A stretch of 21,943 nucleotides of DNA from an uncultured Lachnospiraceae bacterium (GTDB taxonomy: Bacteria; Bacillota; Clostridia; Lachnospirales; Lachnospiraceae): the NCBI GenBank assembly GCA_910587085.1, contig CAJUMC010000054.1, forward strand, positions 1 through 21,943, written 5' to 3'. Positions 6,802 to 15,126 of the stretch are shown here, piece after piece. Positions within the stretch are counted from its first letter, which is position 1. Each line of letters starts with the position of its first letter. Position numbers and translations under genes: made by a program. The notes beneath the pieces were generated by a model. The model was not told where the DNA came from. It made no database searches and saw only the letters and a list, made by a program, of their open reading frames with translations.

Positions 6802-8334
6802 ATGCATATTATACATATTAAAAAAGCGCAATATGCAGCAATGCAGATATTTTTGTTCGCTGCTGCCTTATTCATTATGGGCTGCGGAAAAGAAGCCCTG
6901 CCTCCTGAGCAGTCGAAGCCTGGTCTTACTGGACAGCCGGCTGAAGCGGATATAACGGAGCAGCCGCAATCAACACAACCGGCAGACCCGACTCGGACAG
7001 AACATTTCCCATCGCCCGTGCCCACGGAAACGGCGGTATCAGGAGAGGCGCCGGCGCAATCGGATTTTGAAATAGACGGAGATGTCCTTTTACGATACAG
7101 CGGTAAAGAGGCGGAGGTGACAGTTCCGGAAGATGTGAAAAGAATCGGCAGCAGGGCATTTGCCGGAAACAGCTCACTGGTCAGGGTCATCCTGCCGGAG
7201 GACGTCGAAACAGTAGAAGATCAGGCATTTTCCGGATGCAGCAGCTTGAAAGAGATCAACCTGCAGCATGTTAAAAAAATAGCCTCGGCAGCTTTTTATG
7301 AGTGCCGGATGCTTGAGAAAATTGACCTGGCAGCAGCAGAAATTCTAGGAAGCAATGTGTTTTACGGGTCGGGGGTCAGGGAAGTAACAGGACTGGAAGA
7401 GCTTGTGCAGCTTGGAGACAATATTTTTGACAAGACGCCGCTGTTATATCATTATGATGCTATATGCGGTTCAGATATGCTGATTATACAGCATATTTTG
7501 TTTGCGGGATATCGGTGCAGGGGAGATATTGTAATTCCGGAAGGTGTTGAGATTATTGCGTCGCGTGCGTTTCAGGGAGCAGAGGAGCTGATTTCCGTTA
7601 TCTGCTCCGATACGGTCAGGGAAATTCGGGACAGGGCATTTGAGAACTGCTCTGCCCTGGAAAAATTCTGGATGAGCGACTCGGTCGTGAGCGTCGGGGA
7701 GAATATCCTGTCCGGTGACAGTATGCTGTGTGATCTGCGGTTGTCCGGGCAGCTGGTATCTATGCCGTTTTTGGACTTCATGGATGCGGACAGCCTGGAA
7801 TCGATTACGCTCCCGGAACGATGTGCGGTCCCGCCCCGCCTGTTTGAATATGATTATGATTACGGTACTTATGATCGCGGGCCGAAACGGATCACGGTTG
7901 CACCTAACAAAAAAATATATACTTTTCTAAAAGATCCCTGCAGGAAGAACGATTACATTTATTCTACAGAACCCTTCAGTGACGAATGGCTGGCCGGTTC
8001 GAAGCGATACGGCTGGAGCTTGAATCAGCTCGCACTTGACAGCGAGGAGCTTGTGCTTGCGCCCGGTGCACAATATCAGCTGGCCTTCAACAGCGGAGCG
8101 AAGGCTGATTGGACATCGGATGATGAGACGGTGGTGCGGGTGGATCGCGACGGCGGCCTGACCGCAGCAGGAACCGGCACGGCCTTAGTTACGGCGACAA
8201 TCTATGGAAAGGAGTACCATTGCCGTATTGTAGTTGAAAGTGCGGAGGGGATAAATTCCGGTTTGCCGGGAACCCCGTCCTCTCTCACGGCGGAAGCCTA
8301 TGCGCGGAGCTGGACGGCGGCTGGTCTGAAATGA
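6802..8334 (+). CDS. Lipoprotein with BspA-type leucine-rich repeats and Ig-like domain
   Basis: 510 residues from ATG 6802, preferred over ATG 6784 because GAAAGAGAG lies seven bases before it. The lipobox is LFIMGC with Cys28, so the protein is anchored to the outer face of the membrane. A Pro/Thr/Glu-rich linker follows. BspA-like repeats (LRR_5 type, pattern SRAFAGNSSLVRVILPEDVE) run from about residue 95 to 350. A bacterial Ig-like group 2 domain sits near residues 415-480 (WTSDDETVVRVDRDGGLTAA). Such proteins usually bind host or bacterial surface ligands. It lies 82 bp after the subtilase and may be co-transcribed with it; the GC content rises towards its 3' end. Confidence 0.88.
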   Translation: MHIIHIKKAQYAAMQIFLFAAALFIMGCGKEALPPEQSKPGLTGQPAEADITEQPQSTQPADPTRTEHFPSPVPTETAVSGEAPAQSDFEIDGDVLLRYSGKEAEVTVPEDVKRIGSRAFAGNSSLVRVILPEDVETVEDQAFSGCSSLKEINLQHVKKIASAAFYECRMLEKIDLAAAEILGSNVFYGSGVREVTGLEELVQLGDNIFDKTPLLYHYDAICGSDMLIIQHILFAGYRCRGDIVIPEGVEIIASRAFQGAEELISVICSDTVREIRDRAFENCSALEKFWMSDSVVSVGENILSGDSMLCDLRLSGQLVSMPFLDFMDADSLESITLPERCAVPPRLFEYDYDYGTYDRGPKRITVAPNKKIYTFLKDPCRKNDYIYSTEPFSDEWLAGSKRYGWSLNQLALDSEELVLAPGAQYQLAFNSGAKADWTSDDETVVRVDRDGGLTAAGTGTALVTATIYGKEYHCRIVVESAEGINSGLPGTPSSLTAEAYARSWTAAGLK

Positions 8335-8573
8335 CTTACGCGGACGGAAAAGAAAAGGGAACAACTTGATTAAGGGATGTAAAAAACGGGACGGCGGCGG
8401 GGAAGCCTCTGAGCGGCTCTGTCTGCCGGACGGGGGAGGGAAACGAAGCGGAGTGCTTTGAGGGATTTCGGATCACGGGGCTGAACGCCCCCTGCCCTGC
8501 AGGCAAAGCAGACAATTGCGCATATATTCCCTGCGGAAATTCCCCGGGCCCGCGGACAAAGCAAACAAAACGA

Positions 8574-8602
8574 TTGACATATTGCCGGAAAAGCGTTACA
8601 AT
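8574..8602 (+). promoter_or_regulatory. tRNA promoter
   Basis: Consensus TTGACA (8574-8579), a 17 bp spacer and TACAAT (8597-8602), placed 28 bp upstream of the mature tRNA-Gly end. The 8335-8573 stretch before it holds only small GC-rich hairpins (for example GGGGC/GCCCC at 8477-8491) and no credible gene. Confidence 0.85.
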
Positions 8603-8630
8603 AATCCAGAGAAGAGAGAATATTAAATAT

Positions 8631-8701
8631 GCAGGTGTGGTTCAATGGTAGAACACCAGCCTTCCAAGCTGGATACGTGGGTTCGATTCCCATCACCTGC
8701 T
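8631..8701 (+). tRNA. tRNA-Gly (anticodon UCC)
   Basis: A complete cloverleaf of 71 bases. The acceptor stem is GCAGGTG/CACCTGC, the D-arm contains TTCAATGGTAGAA, the anticodon loop CTTCCAA carries TCC, and the T-arm has GGTTCGATTCC. The discriminator base is T, as is typical of bacterial tRNA-Gly. The 3' CCA is not encoded (the next bases are GGA), so it must be added after transcription. Confidence 0.97.
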
Positions 8702-8710
8702 GGATAAGGA

Positions 8711-8763
8711 AACAGCCGCAATTCGGGATTTTCCAGTGAAATCAGGGGATTGCGGCTGTTTTT
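8711..8763 (+). terminator. Rho-independent terminator of the tRNA-Gly gene
   Basis: AACAGCCGCAAT (8711-8722) pairs fully with ATTGCGGCTGTT (8749-8760), and the right arm runs into five consecutive T. It begins ten bases after the tRNA. Confidence 0.9.
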
Positions 8764-8895
8764 GCTGCCCGGATTCTTTTATCGTTTTGTACATGTTTTC
8801 TATTTCTGAAAAATTTTATCCGGATGTTGTCCGGAATTTCATCGGCATTACCGGATGCTTTCCGGTTTTTTGGCGAAGGGGGATGGAATACGGCG

Positions 8896-10923
8896 ATGAA
8901 AATACTGCTGCTGGCAATCAATGCAAAATACATTCATACCAATCCGGCGATCTACAGTCTGCGCCAGTACGCCATCCATGCGTGCGGGCCGGAATATGCG
9001 GACTGCTTTGCAGAACATATTTTTCTGAGGGAATATACGATCAATCACGAAAAGGATGCTGTTTTGCGTGGGATCTATGAGCTGCGTCCCGGGGTTCTCT
9101 GCATTTCCTGCTATTTGTGGAATATCCGCATGGTGCGTGCTGTCGTGAGCGACTACAAAAAAATTGATCCGGCGGTGAAAATCTACCTTGGCGGGCCGGA
9201 GGTTACCTACCATGCGGAGCAGGTTCTGAAGGAGCTTCCGGAGGCGGACGGCGTGATGGTCGGCGAGGGGGAGGCTACCTTTTACGAGCTGGCGTCATAC
9301 TGGCTCCGGAGGCCGGAATCACAACCGGCCGATTCCGGCTTTTTCGCAGAATTTTCGCTTTCGGACAAGCCTGGCACGGCAGTTTACAGATCTGCGTCTG
9401 CGCCGCCCGTCAGCCTTGCCGGTATCTGCGGTCTGGTCTTCCGTGACGAAGCGGGAAGGCTGCGCCGCAATCCGCCGCGCGAGCCGCTCGATTTTGCCGC
9501 ACTGCCGTTCCCTTATGAGGATATGGGTGATCTCGGCGGCTTTGAGCACAGGATCATCTATTATGAGACAAGCCGCGGCTGCCCGTTTTCTTGCTGCTAC
9601 TGCTTGTCGTCCGTAGAAAAAACGCTGAGGTTTCGGAACTGGACGTCCATACAGCGTGAGCTGAAAATATTTCTGGATGCCGGCGTCGCTCAGGTGAAGT
9701 TTGTTGACCGCACGTTTAATTGCCGGAAGGAGCATGCGATGCGAATCTGGCAATATCTGAAGGAGCATGACAACGGCGTGACAAATTTCCATTTTGAGAT
9801 AGCGGCAGATCTGCTCGACGAGGAGGAGATTGTGCTGCTTGCTTCCCTGCGGCCGGGACAGGTACAGCTGGAAATCGGTGTTCAGTCGACGAATCCGGAG
9901 ACGATCCGGGCAATCCGCCGGCGTATGGATCTGGAGAGGGTTGCGGACGCGGTAACAAGAGTGCGCGCCGCGCGGAATATCCATCAGCATCTGGATCTGA
10001 TTGCGGGACTTCCTTATGAGGATTACAAAAGTTTCGGGCGGTCGTTCGATGCGGTTTACCGTATGCGTCCCGATCAGCTGCAGCTCGGTTTTCTGAAGGT
10101 GCTCCGGGGCTCTGCCATGGAGACGATGGCGGCGGAGCACGGTGTGCTCTGGCAGCAGGAGCCGCCTTATGAGGTTTTGGCTACCAGATGCCTACCGTAC
10201 CAGGATCTCCTTCGGCTGAAGGATATTGAGGAACTTGTCGAGAGATATTACAACAGCGGGCAGTTTGCCATGTCAATTTCGTATCTCGAGCATTGCTTTG
10301 ACAGCCCGTTTGTGATGTATGAAGCTCTTGCTGCGTATTGGCGGAGGCTGGGGCTTTTTGACAGCCGCCGCGGCAGGCTGGAATATTATGAGCTTTTGTA
10401 TGACTTTTTTCGCGGTTCTGAAATGGCGGAACATTCAGGGCTGGGAGAAATTGGAAATCCTTGTTTTGACCTGCTGCAACTCGAGATGTCAAATCCGGAG
10501 ACATTGAATCTGGGACTGCAGAAAGCAGAACTGCCGGATCCGGAGACGTTGAGTCCGGAACTGTCAATTTCGGGCTGGAAAGAAGCGGCGGTTTTTGCCG
10601 GGGCGGAAAGGGCGGACCGGAATGCCTGTTTTGCGGAGCTTCTTCTTTTTGACCTGTACAGCAGGGAAAAGCTGAAAAGCCGACCCCGGTTCCTTCCGGA
10701 TTACGGACTCGGAAAGGATGAGGTGCAGAGATTTCTGAGCGCTGCCGGCGTCGGCAGAGAACGTTCTGGCCAATGCTATATTCTGCGTTTTCGATTTGAC
10801 CTGAGGGAAGCCGCGGCGAGCGGGAAAATCCGGAGGAAGGAATGCCTCTGTCTGTTTGATTATTCCTGCCGGGATGCGCTGAGCGGTGCCTGCAGGGCGC
10901 GCTGGCTGAGTTCTGAGGCATGA
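8896..10923 (+). CDS. B12-binding-type radical SAM protein (DUF4080 type)
   Basis: 675 residues from the ATG at 8896, where the protein begins MKILLLAINAKYIHTNPAIY, the usual N-terminus of this family; upstream codons look non-coding. A cobalamin-binding-like Rossmann domain covers about residues 1-140 (YLGGPEVTYHA, MVGEGEATFYEL). The radical SAM domain carries Cys229, Cys233 and Cys236 in SRGCPFSCCYC, the CxxxCxxC motif that binds the [4Fe-4S] cluster and SAM. The C-terminal third (DUF4080-like) contains a short internal duplication. It acts in the cytoplasm, possibly on a methyl transfer or rearrangement; the substrate is unknown. A GGGGG-rich ribosome site lies somewhat far (about 14 bases) from the start. 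The stop is 83 bp before the next gene's start, so the two may be co-transcribed. Confidence 0.9.
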   Translation: MKILLLAINAKYIHTNPAIYSLRQYAIHACGPEYADCFAEHIFLREYTINHEKDAVLRGIYELRPGVLCISCYLWNIRMVRAVVSDYKKIDPAVKIYLGGPEVTYHAEQVLKELPEADGVMVGEGEATFYELASYWLRRPESQPADSGFFAEFSLSDKPGTAVYRSASAPPVSLAGICGLVFRDEAGRLRRNPPREPLDFAALPFPYEDMGDLGGFEHRIIYYETSRGCPFSCCYCLSSVEKTLRFRNWTSIQRELKIFLDAGVAQVKFVDRTFNCRKEHAMRIWQYLKEHDNGVTNFHFEIAADLLDEEEIVLLASLRPGQVQLEIGVQSTNPETIRAIRRRMDLERVADAVTRVRAARNIHQHLDLIAGLPYEDYKSFGRSFDAVYRMRPDQLQLGFLKVLRGSAMETMAAEHGVLWQQEPPYEVLATRCLPYQDLLRLKDIEELVERYYNSGQFAMSISYLEHCFDSPFVMYEALAAYWRRLGLFDSRRGRLEYYELLYDFFRGSEMAEHSGLGEIGNPCFDLLQLEMSNPETLNLGLQKAELPDPETLSPELSISGWKEAAVFAGAERADRNACFAELLLFDLYSREKLKSRPRFLPDYGLGKDEVQRFLSAAGVGRERSGQCYILRFRFDLREAAASGKIRRKECLCLFDYSCRDALSGACRARWLSSEA

Positions 10924-11006
10924 TGCGGAAGACGCCGGAGAGAAGAAAAGCAGCGGAAAATATTTTATGCAATAGAATAAATTTCATAATGGACGGAGCA
11001 ATTTAT

Positions 11007-11768
11007 ATGATAACGGATTATCTTGCAGTGGATATTGAGACGACGGGACTGAGTCCGGAAAGGGATGGAATCATTGAGATCGGCGCAGTCAGATATAAAG
11101 ACAGCGAACCGTGCGGCGAATATTCCTGCCTGATCCGCACCGAACGCCTGCTGCCGCAGCGCATTACCGAGCTGACGGGAATTACACGGGAAATGCTGGA
11201 GGAGCACGGAATTCCGGAGCGGGAGGCAGTGCTCGGCTTTCTTGAATACGGACGGGATATTCCTGTGCTGCTCGGGCATAATATCCTGTTTGATTACAGC
11301 TTTTTGAAGACGGCCGCGCTGCGCTTCGGTATGGAATTTGAGCGGAGCGGCCTGGACACGCTTGCCTTTGCCAGGGCGCTGCACCCGGAACTGGAGAGCA
11401 GAAGTCTTGCGGCTCTCTGCGGGCATTACCGGATCGAGCAGGAGCAGGCGCACCGGGCTGCAGCGGATGCGTTGTCTGCACAGCGGCTGTATTCTGCGCT
11501 GTGCAGGGAATTTCCGGATTATTCCTTCTCTGCAGTCCCGCTGTGCTATCGGCCGAAAAAGCAGCAGCCTATGACAGCGCGACAGAAAAAGTATCTTCAG
11601 GATCTCCTGCGGCACTGCTCGATGGAATACACTGACGAGCTGGAGCTTTTGTCAAAGAGTGATGCCTCCCGGCTGATCGACCGGCTTATTTTGACAAAAG
11701 GCAGACCTGATCGGGCAGCATCGGAAAATGCTTGCCCCGAATGGCAAAATGTCATAAAATATCATTGA
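11007..11768 (+). CDS. DnaQ-like 3'-5' exonuclease (DEDDh)
   Basis: 253 residues from ATG 11007, eight bases after GGAG (10995-10998). An in-frame ATG at 10920 would add a basic, unlikely leader. The exonuclease motifs are complete: Asp9 and Glu11 (VDIETTGL), Asp96 (GHNILFDYSFL), and His149 with Asp154 (HRAAADAL), giving the DEDDh set. Such proteins remove nucleotides from 3' ends using two metal ions, either in proofreading or as stand-alone nucleases. A C-terminal tail of about 60 residues (MTARQKKYLQDLL, then LSKSDASRLIDRLI) resembles the small helical tail seen in clostridial relatives. The last 17 bases overlap the 3' end of the convergent TPR gene. Confidence 0.92.
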   Translation: MITDYLAVDIETTGLSPERDGIIEIGAVRYKDSEPCGEYSCLIRTERLLPQRITELTGITREMLEEHGIPEREAVLGFLEYGRDIPVLLGHNILFDYSFLKTAALRFGMEFERSGLDTLAFARALHPELESRSLAALCGHYRIEQEQAHRAAADALSAQRLYSALCREFPDYSFSAVPLCYRPKKQQPMTARQKKYLQDLLRHCSMEYTDELELLSKSDASRLIDRLILTKGRPDRAASENACPEWQNVIKYH

Positions 11769-12357
11769 CGCCGAGCAGTTCCCCGCGGAGCTGTTCGGAC
11801 AGCTCATCCTCCCGGACACGGAGCGCCGCGGCGGCATCGCTGCGTCCCTGCTTCTCGTAGATTGCGCCGAGAAGCCGGTAGGTGGCCCGGATATCCGTCT
11901 TCAGCTCCACAGCGTATTCGAGCGCGAGAGCGGCGCGTTCATTGTCTCCCGCGTCAAAGAGCAGGCTGCCGAGGCGCTGAAGCCCGCGCGTATACGCGGT
12001 ATAATGGCTGTCGCACTCGGAGAGTACCGGGAAATTGGCCGCTCCGTAGGTCAGTTTTAAATCGGTGTTCGAAATACCGGAAAGGTTCAGCAGCTTTGTG
12101 CCGTCGAGCCGGGCAAGCGCTTTCCGGGCGGCGGCAATTTCACCGTCCGGATCAGGGCAGCCGGCCAGATCAGGCAGGCGGCTTATGTCGGCGATCAGAT
12201 AAGGAAGGCCGGAAATATCTTTTTTTCGGGTTGTGTTGGCCTCCAGTTCCCGCTGCAGAAATTCGTCGATGCGCATCCCGGACTGGCGGTCATGTTTTTT
12301 TGACTTGTAGCGGATCAGCATAATTAAGATTAACGTACATCCGAAAATGACAGGCAT
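11752..12357 (-). CDS. Membrane-anchored TPR-like protein
   Basis: 201 residues on the minus strand. AAAGGAAG lies about ten bases before the ATG. A single N-terminal membrane segment (MPVIFGCTLILIMLIRY) is followed by a basic stretch and a mostly helical cytoplasmic domain. The last 80 residues have TPR character (RGLQRLGSLLFDAGDNERA, then TYRLLGAIYEKQGRSDAAAA). It probably serves as a protein-interaction scaffold; no enzyme motif is visible. It is divergent from the 32-residue peptide gene (55 bp between starts) and convergent with the exonuclease gene, overlapping its end by 17 bp. Confidence 0.85.
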   Translation of the reverse strand: MPVIFGCTLILIMLIRYKSKKHDRQSGMRIDEFLQRELEANTTRKKDISGLPYLIADISRLPDLAGCPDPDGEIAAARKALARLDGTKLLNLSGISNTDLKLTYGAANFPVLSECDSHYTAYTRGLQRLGSLLFDAGDNERAALALEYAVELKTDIRATYRLLGAIYEKQGRSDAAAALRVREDELSEQLRGELLGVNDIL

Positions 12358-12412
12358 TGGGAAAAACTTCCTTTCTCTTAAAACAGTTAATAATTTAATG
12401 GAGGAAACTAAT

Positions 12413-12511
12413 ATGTTCAGATCAAGAAAAACTCAAAAAATGGTCGCAGCAGCGATCGCAGCGCTGCTTGTAATTGCCATGCTGGCAGGATTGATTTCCG
12501 CAATCGTGTAG
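12413..12511 (+). CDS. 32-residue single-span membrane peptide
   Basis: A small frame with a strong ribosome site: GGAGG at 12400-12404, eight bases before ATG 12413. It encodes MFRSRKTQKM followed by an Ala/Leu/Ile-rich span (AAAIAALLVIAMLAGLISAI) and a stop. This is the layout of small bacterial membrane proteins: a positive N-terminus inside and one helix. Its start faces the TPR membrane-protein gene across a 55 bp divergent spacer, so a link between them is possible. Similar short proteins occur in Lachnospiraceae as I recall, with no known function. Confidence 0.7.
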   Translation: MFRSRKTQKMVAAAIAALLVIAMLAGLISAIV

Positions 12512-12692
12512 TATGGCGGGACAATTCCGGCAGGAAAAACGGTGCCGCCGGCCGAAACAACATAATCCGGCAGCAGCGGTGTTTCCAGCGATTTCAGTCC
12601 GCGCGCTTTTCTGTGAACCGCATAGTTAATATAAATATACATAAAATAAGTGCCGATGTCAATGTGGTTGATTGGGAAAGGTACGGTGCGGG

Positions 12693-13730
12693 ATGGAACG
12701 AAACGGAAGAAAAAAATGCGGATTTTATCTGGGCGCCGGAGCGGCTGTCCTTGCGGCGCTCACGGCATGCAGCAGGGGACATCAGCAGGAAAAGGCCCCG
12801 GGAGATGACAGCTATGAGCGGGCCGACCCGAGGGCCGAACTGGACGCGGCTCCGGGAGCCAAAGGCGGATCGGCTCAGGGGGATGCTGTGGCGAATGATA
12901 TGCAGTCAGAGCCTGTACAGTTTGCGGAAAATATTCCGGAAACAGGCTATGGGACGGACAATGACCTGCAGGGACAGACGGGCCGGATGGGAGAGCCGCC
13001 GATTCAGGTGACGGGAACACCGGAAGTAAAGGTGATTACTTCGGAATTTTCTACCTGGTACGGCAGCAGCGGGCCGGAGCGGCGAGGCAATATCGAGCGG
13101 GCGGCAGAGCTGCTGAACGGCACGGTAATCGAACCGGGCGGGATATTTTCCTGTGCTGCGGGCATCGGCCCGATCACCGAGGATAACGGATATCTTCCGG
13201 CAGGAACCTTTGTGCAGGGCAAGGTAGAGGAGGGAATCGGCGGCGGTGTGTGTCAGGTATCCACAACGCTTTACAATGCAGCGCTGCTCTCCGGGCTGAC
13301 GATTGTGGAGCGCTCGCCGCATTCCATGGCGGTGGGCTATGTTGACCCGGCGCGGGATGCCGCGATAGCAGGCAGCTACAAGGATTTGAAGCTGCGCAAC
13401 GATTACGCGTATCCGGTTATGATCGAGGCGTTGACGGAGGACGGAATGCTGTATTTCCGCATTCATACCTCCGAGGAAGATATCGGCAATACCATTGAGC
13501 TGGAGAGTGTTGTTCTGGAGGAAATTGCGCCGGGCCCCCCGATTGTCACGATTGACGAAACACTTCCTCCGGACAGTTATATGGTTACGCAGAAAGCGCA
13601 TACGGGCTATATCGCCGAGCTGTACCGGGTTGTTTCCAGGGACGGAATCGAGATCCTGCGGGAGAAGGTAAACACAAGCAGCTATGCGGCGACGCCGGAA
13701 TATGCGACTGCCGGCAGTGATTTTCGCTGA
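12693..13730 (+). CDS. VanW family lipoprotein
   Basis: 345 residues from ATG 12693; an upstream in-frame TTG at 12672 is less likely. A ribosome site GGGAAAGG lies about 11 bases before the ATG. The signal peptide ends in a lipobox LTAC with Cys26, followed by a low-complexity linker rich in Asp, Glu and Gly. The VanW domain lies at about residues 105-240, with the hallmarks NIERAAELLNGTVIEPGGIF, GYLPAGTFVQGKV and GGGVCQVSTTLYNAALLSGL. VanW proteins are envelope proteins found in vancomycin-resistance clusters and very widely elsewhere; their biochemical role is not settled. There are no van genes nearby, so resistance should not be inferred. Confidence 0.92.
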   Translation: MERNGRKKCGFYLGAGAAVLAALTACSRGHQQEKAPGDDSYERADPRAELDAAPGAKGGSAQGDAVANDMQSEPVQFAENIPETGYGTDNDLQGQTGRMGEPPIQVTGTPEVKVITSEFSTWYGSSGPERRGNIERAAELLNGTVIEPGGIFSCAAGIGPITEDNGYLPAGTFVQGKVEEGIGGGVCQVSTTLYNAALLSGLTIVERSPHSMAVGYVDPARDAAIAGSYKDLKLRNDYAYPVMIEALTEDGMLYFRIHTSEEDIGNTIELESVVLEEIAPGPPIVTIDETLPPDSYMVTQKAHTGYIAELYRVVSRDGIEILREKVNTSSYAATPEYATAGSDFR

Positions 13731-13735
13731 CGGAC

Positions 13736-13843
13736 GGCAAGGAACCGGAGAGGAAATTTTACCGCGGCGAGGAACCGGCGGGAGACTTCCGGGCGGTGAG
13801 GAACCCGAGAGGGAAACTTTCAGGCGGTTGAGAACTACCGGGC
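13736..13843 (+). repeat. Degenerate tandem repeat, about 30 bp unit
   Basis: Three full units and one shortened unit, starting at 13736, 13766, 13795 and 13826. Each begins GGYGAGGAACC or close to it and ends near CGGGC. Unit lengths vary (30, 29, 31 and 18 bases), so no frame is conserved. It lies in the gap between the VanW and DUF2262 genes. Confidence 0.7.
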
Positions 13844-13871
13844 GGCGGAAATCTCCTGCCCGGCAGGCAGA

Positions 13872-13901
13872 CGCCTGTGCCGGGAAATACCCGGACAGGC
13901 G
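13872..13901. other. GC-rich hairpin after the VanW gene
   Basis: CGCCTGTGCCGGG pairs with CCCGGACAGGCG, with one bulged G and a short AAATA loop. There is no T-run, so it would be a weak or Rho-dependent stop at best, or simply a stable hairpin in the 258 bp intergenic space. Confidence 0.55.
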
Positions 13902-13988
13902 TTCACAGCGGCAGGCGGAACGGGCTTCCGGGCGCCGCCGGCAAACCCAGAGAAATAAAAAAGAAATGACGAACGGGGGATTCGGAAA

Positions 13989-14861
13989 ATGGGAAAGCTG
14001 GAGACAACAAAGGAATACAGGGAATTTGAAGCGAAATACAGCAAGGAGGTTAAGGAACTGCTGGTTCTGACTTCGGAATTCGTGGGCGGAGCTTGCCGGA
14101 TGGGAAAAAGTCTGTGGAATGCGAGCGCAGAATTTCTTGCATGCGTCGATCCGGAAACCGGCGAGCTGAGCGAACATCGGGGGAATCTTTTCTGGCTCTG
14201 TGAGGAACCGGATCGGGATAACTGGATACATAATCTGAAAAACCTGAGGATTTACCGTATAAAGTGCCGTAAAATGCTGCCTCAACCTGCGCCGGGCGGC
14301 GAGCCTCTGCGCCAGGCCGCTTCCTATCTGCTGGTCGATGTGATAGAGCGAAGCGTGCAGCACTCCGGGCTTGAACAGGTTCTGGAGGCATATAAAAAGC
14401 CGGTGCTGCTGGAGGACGCCTGCGGAAGATTTCAGCTGGAGCGCCAATTTGACTGGTTTTCGGGGCAGGTGGACTGGCTGGGAGAAAGCTGCAGAGTTGC
14501 ACTCTCCTGCGATGAGGACGGTGGCGAGACGGCAGCTGCGGCACTGGAGATTTTCAGGAAAATATACGCGGCTTCGGGTGATTGGGACAGAAAATTCCGC
14601 GCTTTTGCGGCGGCGGAGCTGACGGAGCTTGCAAACGAATGGAATGAGGACGAAGACGACGAAGATGATTCCGAAGAAAACGTTTCCGGGGAAATCACGG
14701 AAAAAGCATTTGCGGAGCGGATCAGAATCAGCGAGCTGTCCGTGCAGCCGGATGGGGACTATACCGCTTATTACGATGACGACGATCTGTTTTATGGACA
14801 TGTGATCGTGATTGAGGGCAATGTGGATACCGGAATGGAGAGCGCGCAAATTGCGGGATAA
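13989..14861 (+). CDS. DUF2262 domain protein
   Basis: 290 residues; a CGGGGGA ribosome site precedes the ATG by about eight bases. No signal peptide, so it is cytoplasmic. The C-terminal half fits the DUF2262 pattern: FDWFSGQVDWLGESCRVALS near residue 155, then AAAELTELANEWNEDEDDED, then a closing segment with DGDYTAYYDDDDLFYGHVIV and a final AQIAG. The acidic run EDEDDEDDSEEN is striking. The molecular function of DUF2262 is unknown. It stands alone between a repeat-bearing gap and an AT-rich spacer, without obvious operon partners. The 265 bp spacer after it holds only AT-rich sequence in which I see no clear gene or terminator. Confidence 0.85.
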   Translation: MGKLETTKEYREFEAKYSKEVKELLVLTSEFVGGACRMGKSLWNASAEFLACVDPETGELSEHRGNLFWLCEEPDRDNWIHNLKNLRIYRIKCRKMLPQPAPGGEPLRQAASYLLVDVIERSVQHSGLEQVLEAYKKPVLLEDACGRFQLERQFDWFSGQVDWLGESCRVALSCDEDGGETAAAALEIFRKIYAASGDWDRKFRAFAAAELTELANEWNEDEDDEDDSEENVSGEITEKAFAERIRISELSVQPDGDYTAYYDDDDLFYGHVIVIEGNVDTGMESAQIAG

Positions 14862-15126
14862 TATTAGATAACATTGGAGTTTCGCCATTTTTTCCAAGGC
14901 TCTTGTTTGAAAAACTGCATAACAGCTAAAATTAATAAGTAATTGCCAGTTATAATTATACTTTTTATGAAAAGTTCTAATTTTATGTAAATTTTAATAA
15001 TGAAATTTTTAAAAATGGAGGGGGACTCAAACTTTATACGTATTGACTTGACTGGTTTATTATCAATGTAAGTTAGAAGACAAAGTTAAATAAAAAAGTT
15101 TTCGGTATTGTGGAAGGGGGATTTCT

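Noticed and set aside
8370..8696. Minus-strand frame starting MMGIEPTYPAWKAG
   Set aside because: This peptide is a known false gene produced by reading tRNA-Gly backwards; the tRNA fully explains it.
9319..10140. 273-residue minus-strand frame inside the radical SAM gene
   Set aside because: The plus-strand gene has the CxxxCxxC motif and family N-terminus; the reverse frame has none.
12433..12642. 69-residue minus-strand frame with coding-like codons
   Set aside because: No ribosome site, no recognised motif, and it overlaps the better supported 32-residue gene. It could be a relic of a former gene, but I cannot support it.
12693..13730. Vancomycin resistance locus
   Set aside because: VanW domains are common in non-resistant Clostridia and no ligase or sensor genes of that system are present.
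12906..14897. 663-residue minus-strand frame, one of the longest in the window
   Set aside because: It runs across both the VanW and DUF2262 genes, has no recognisable domain and arises from GC-rich third positions.
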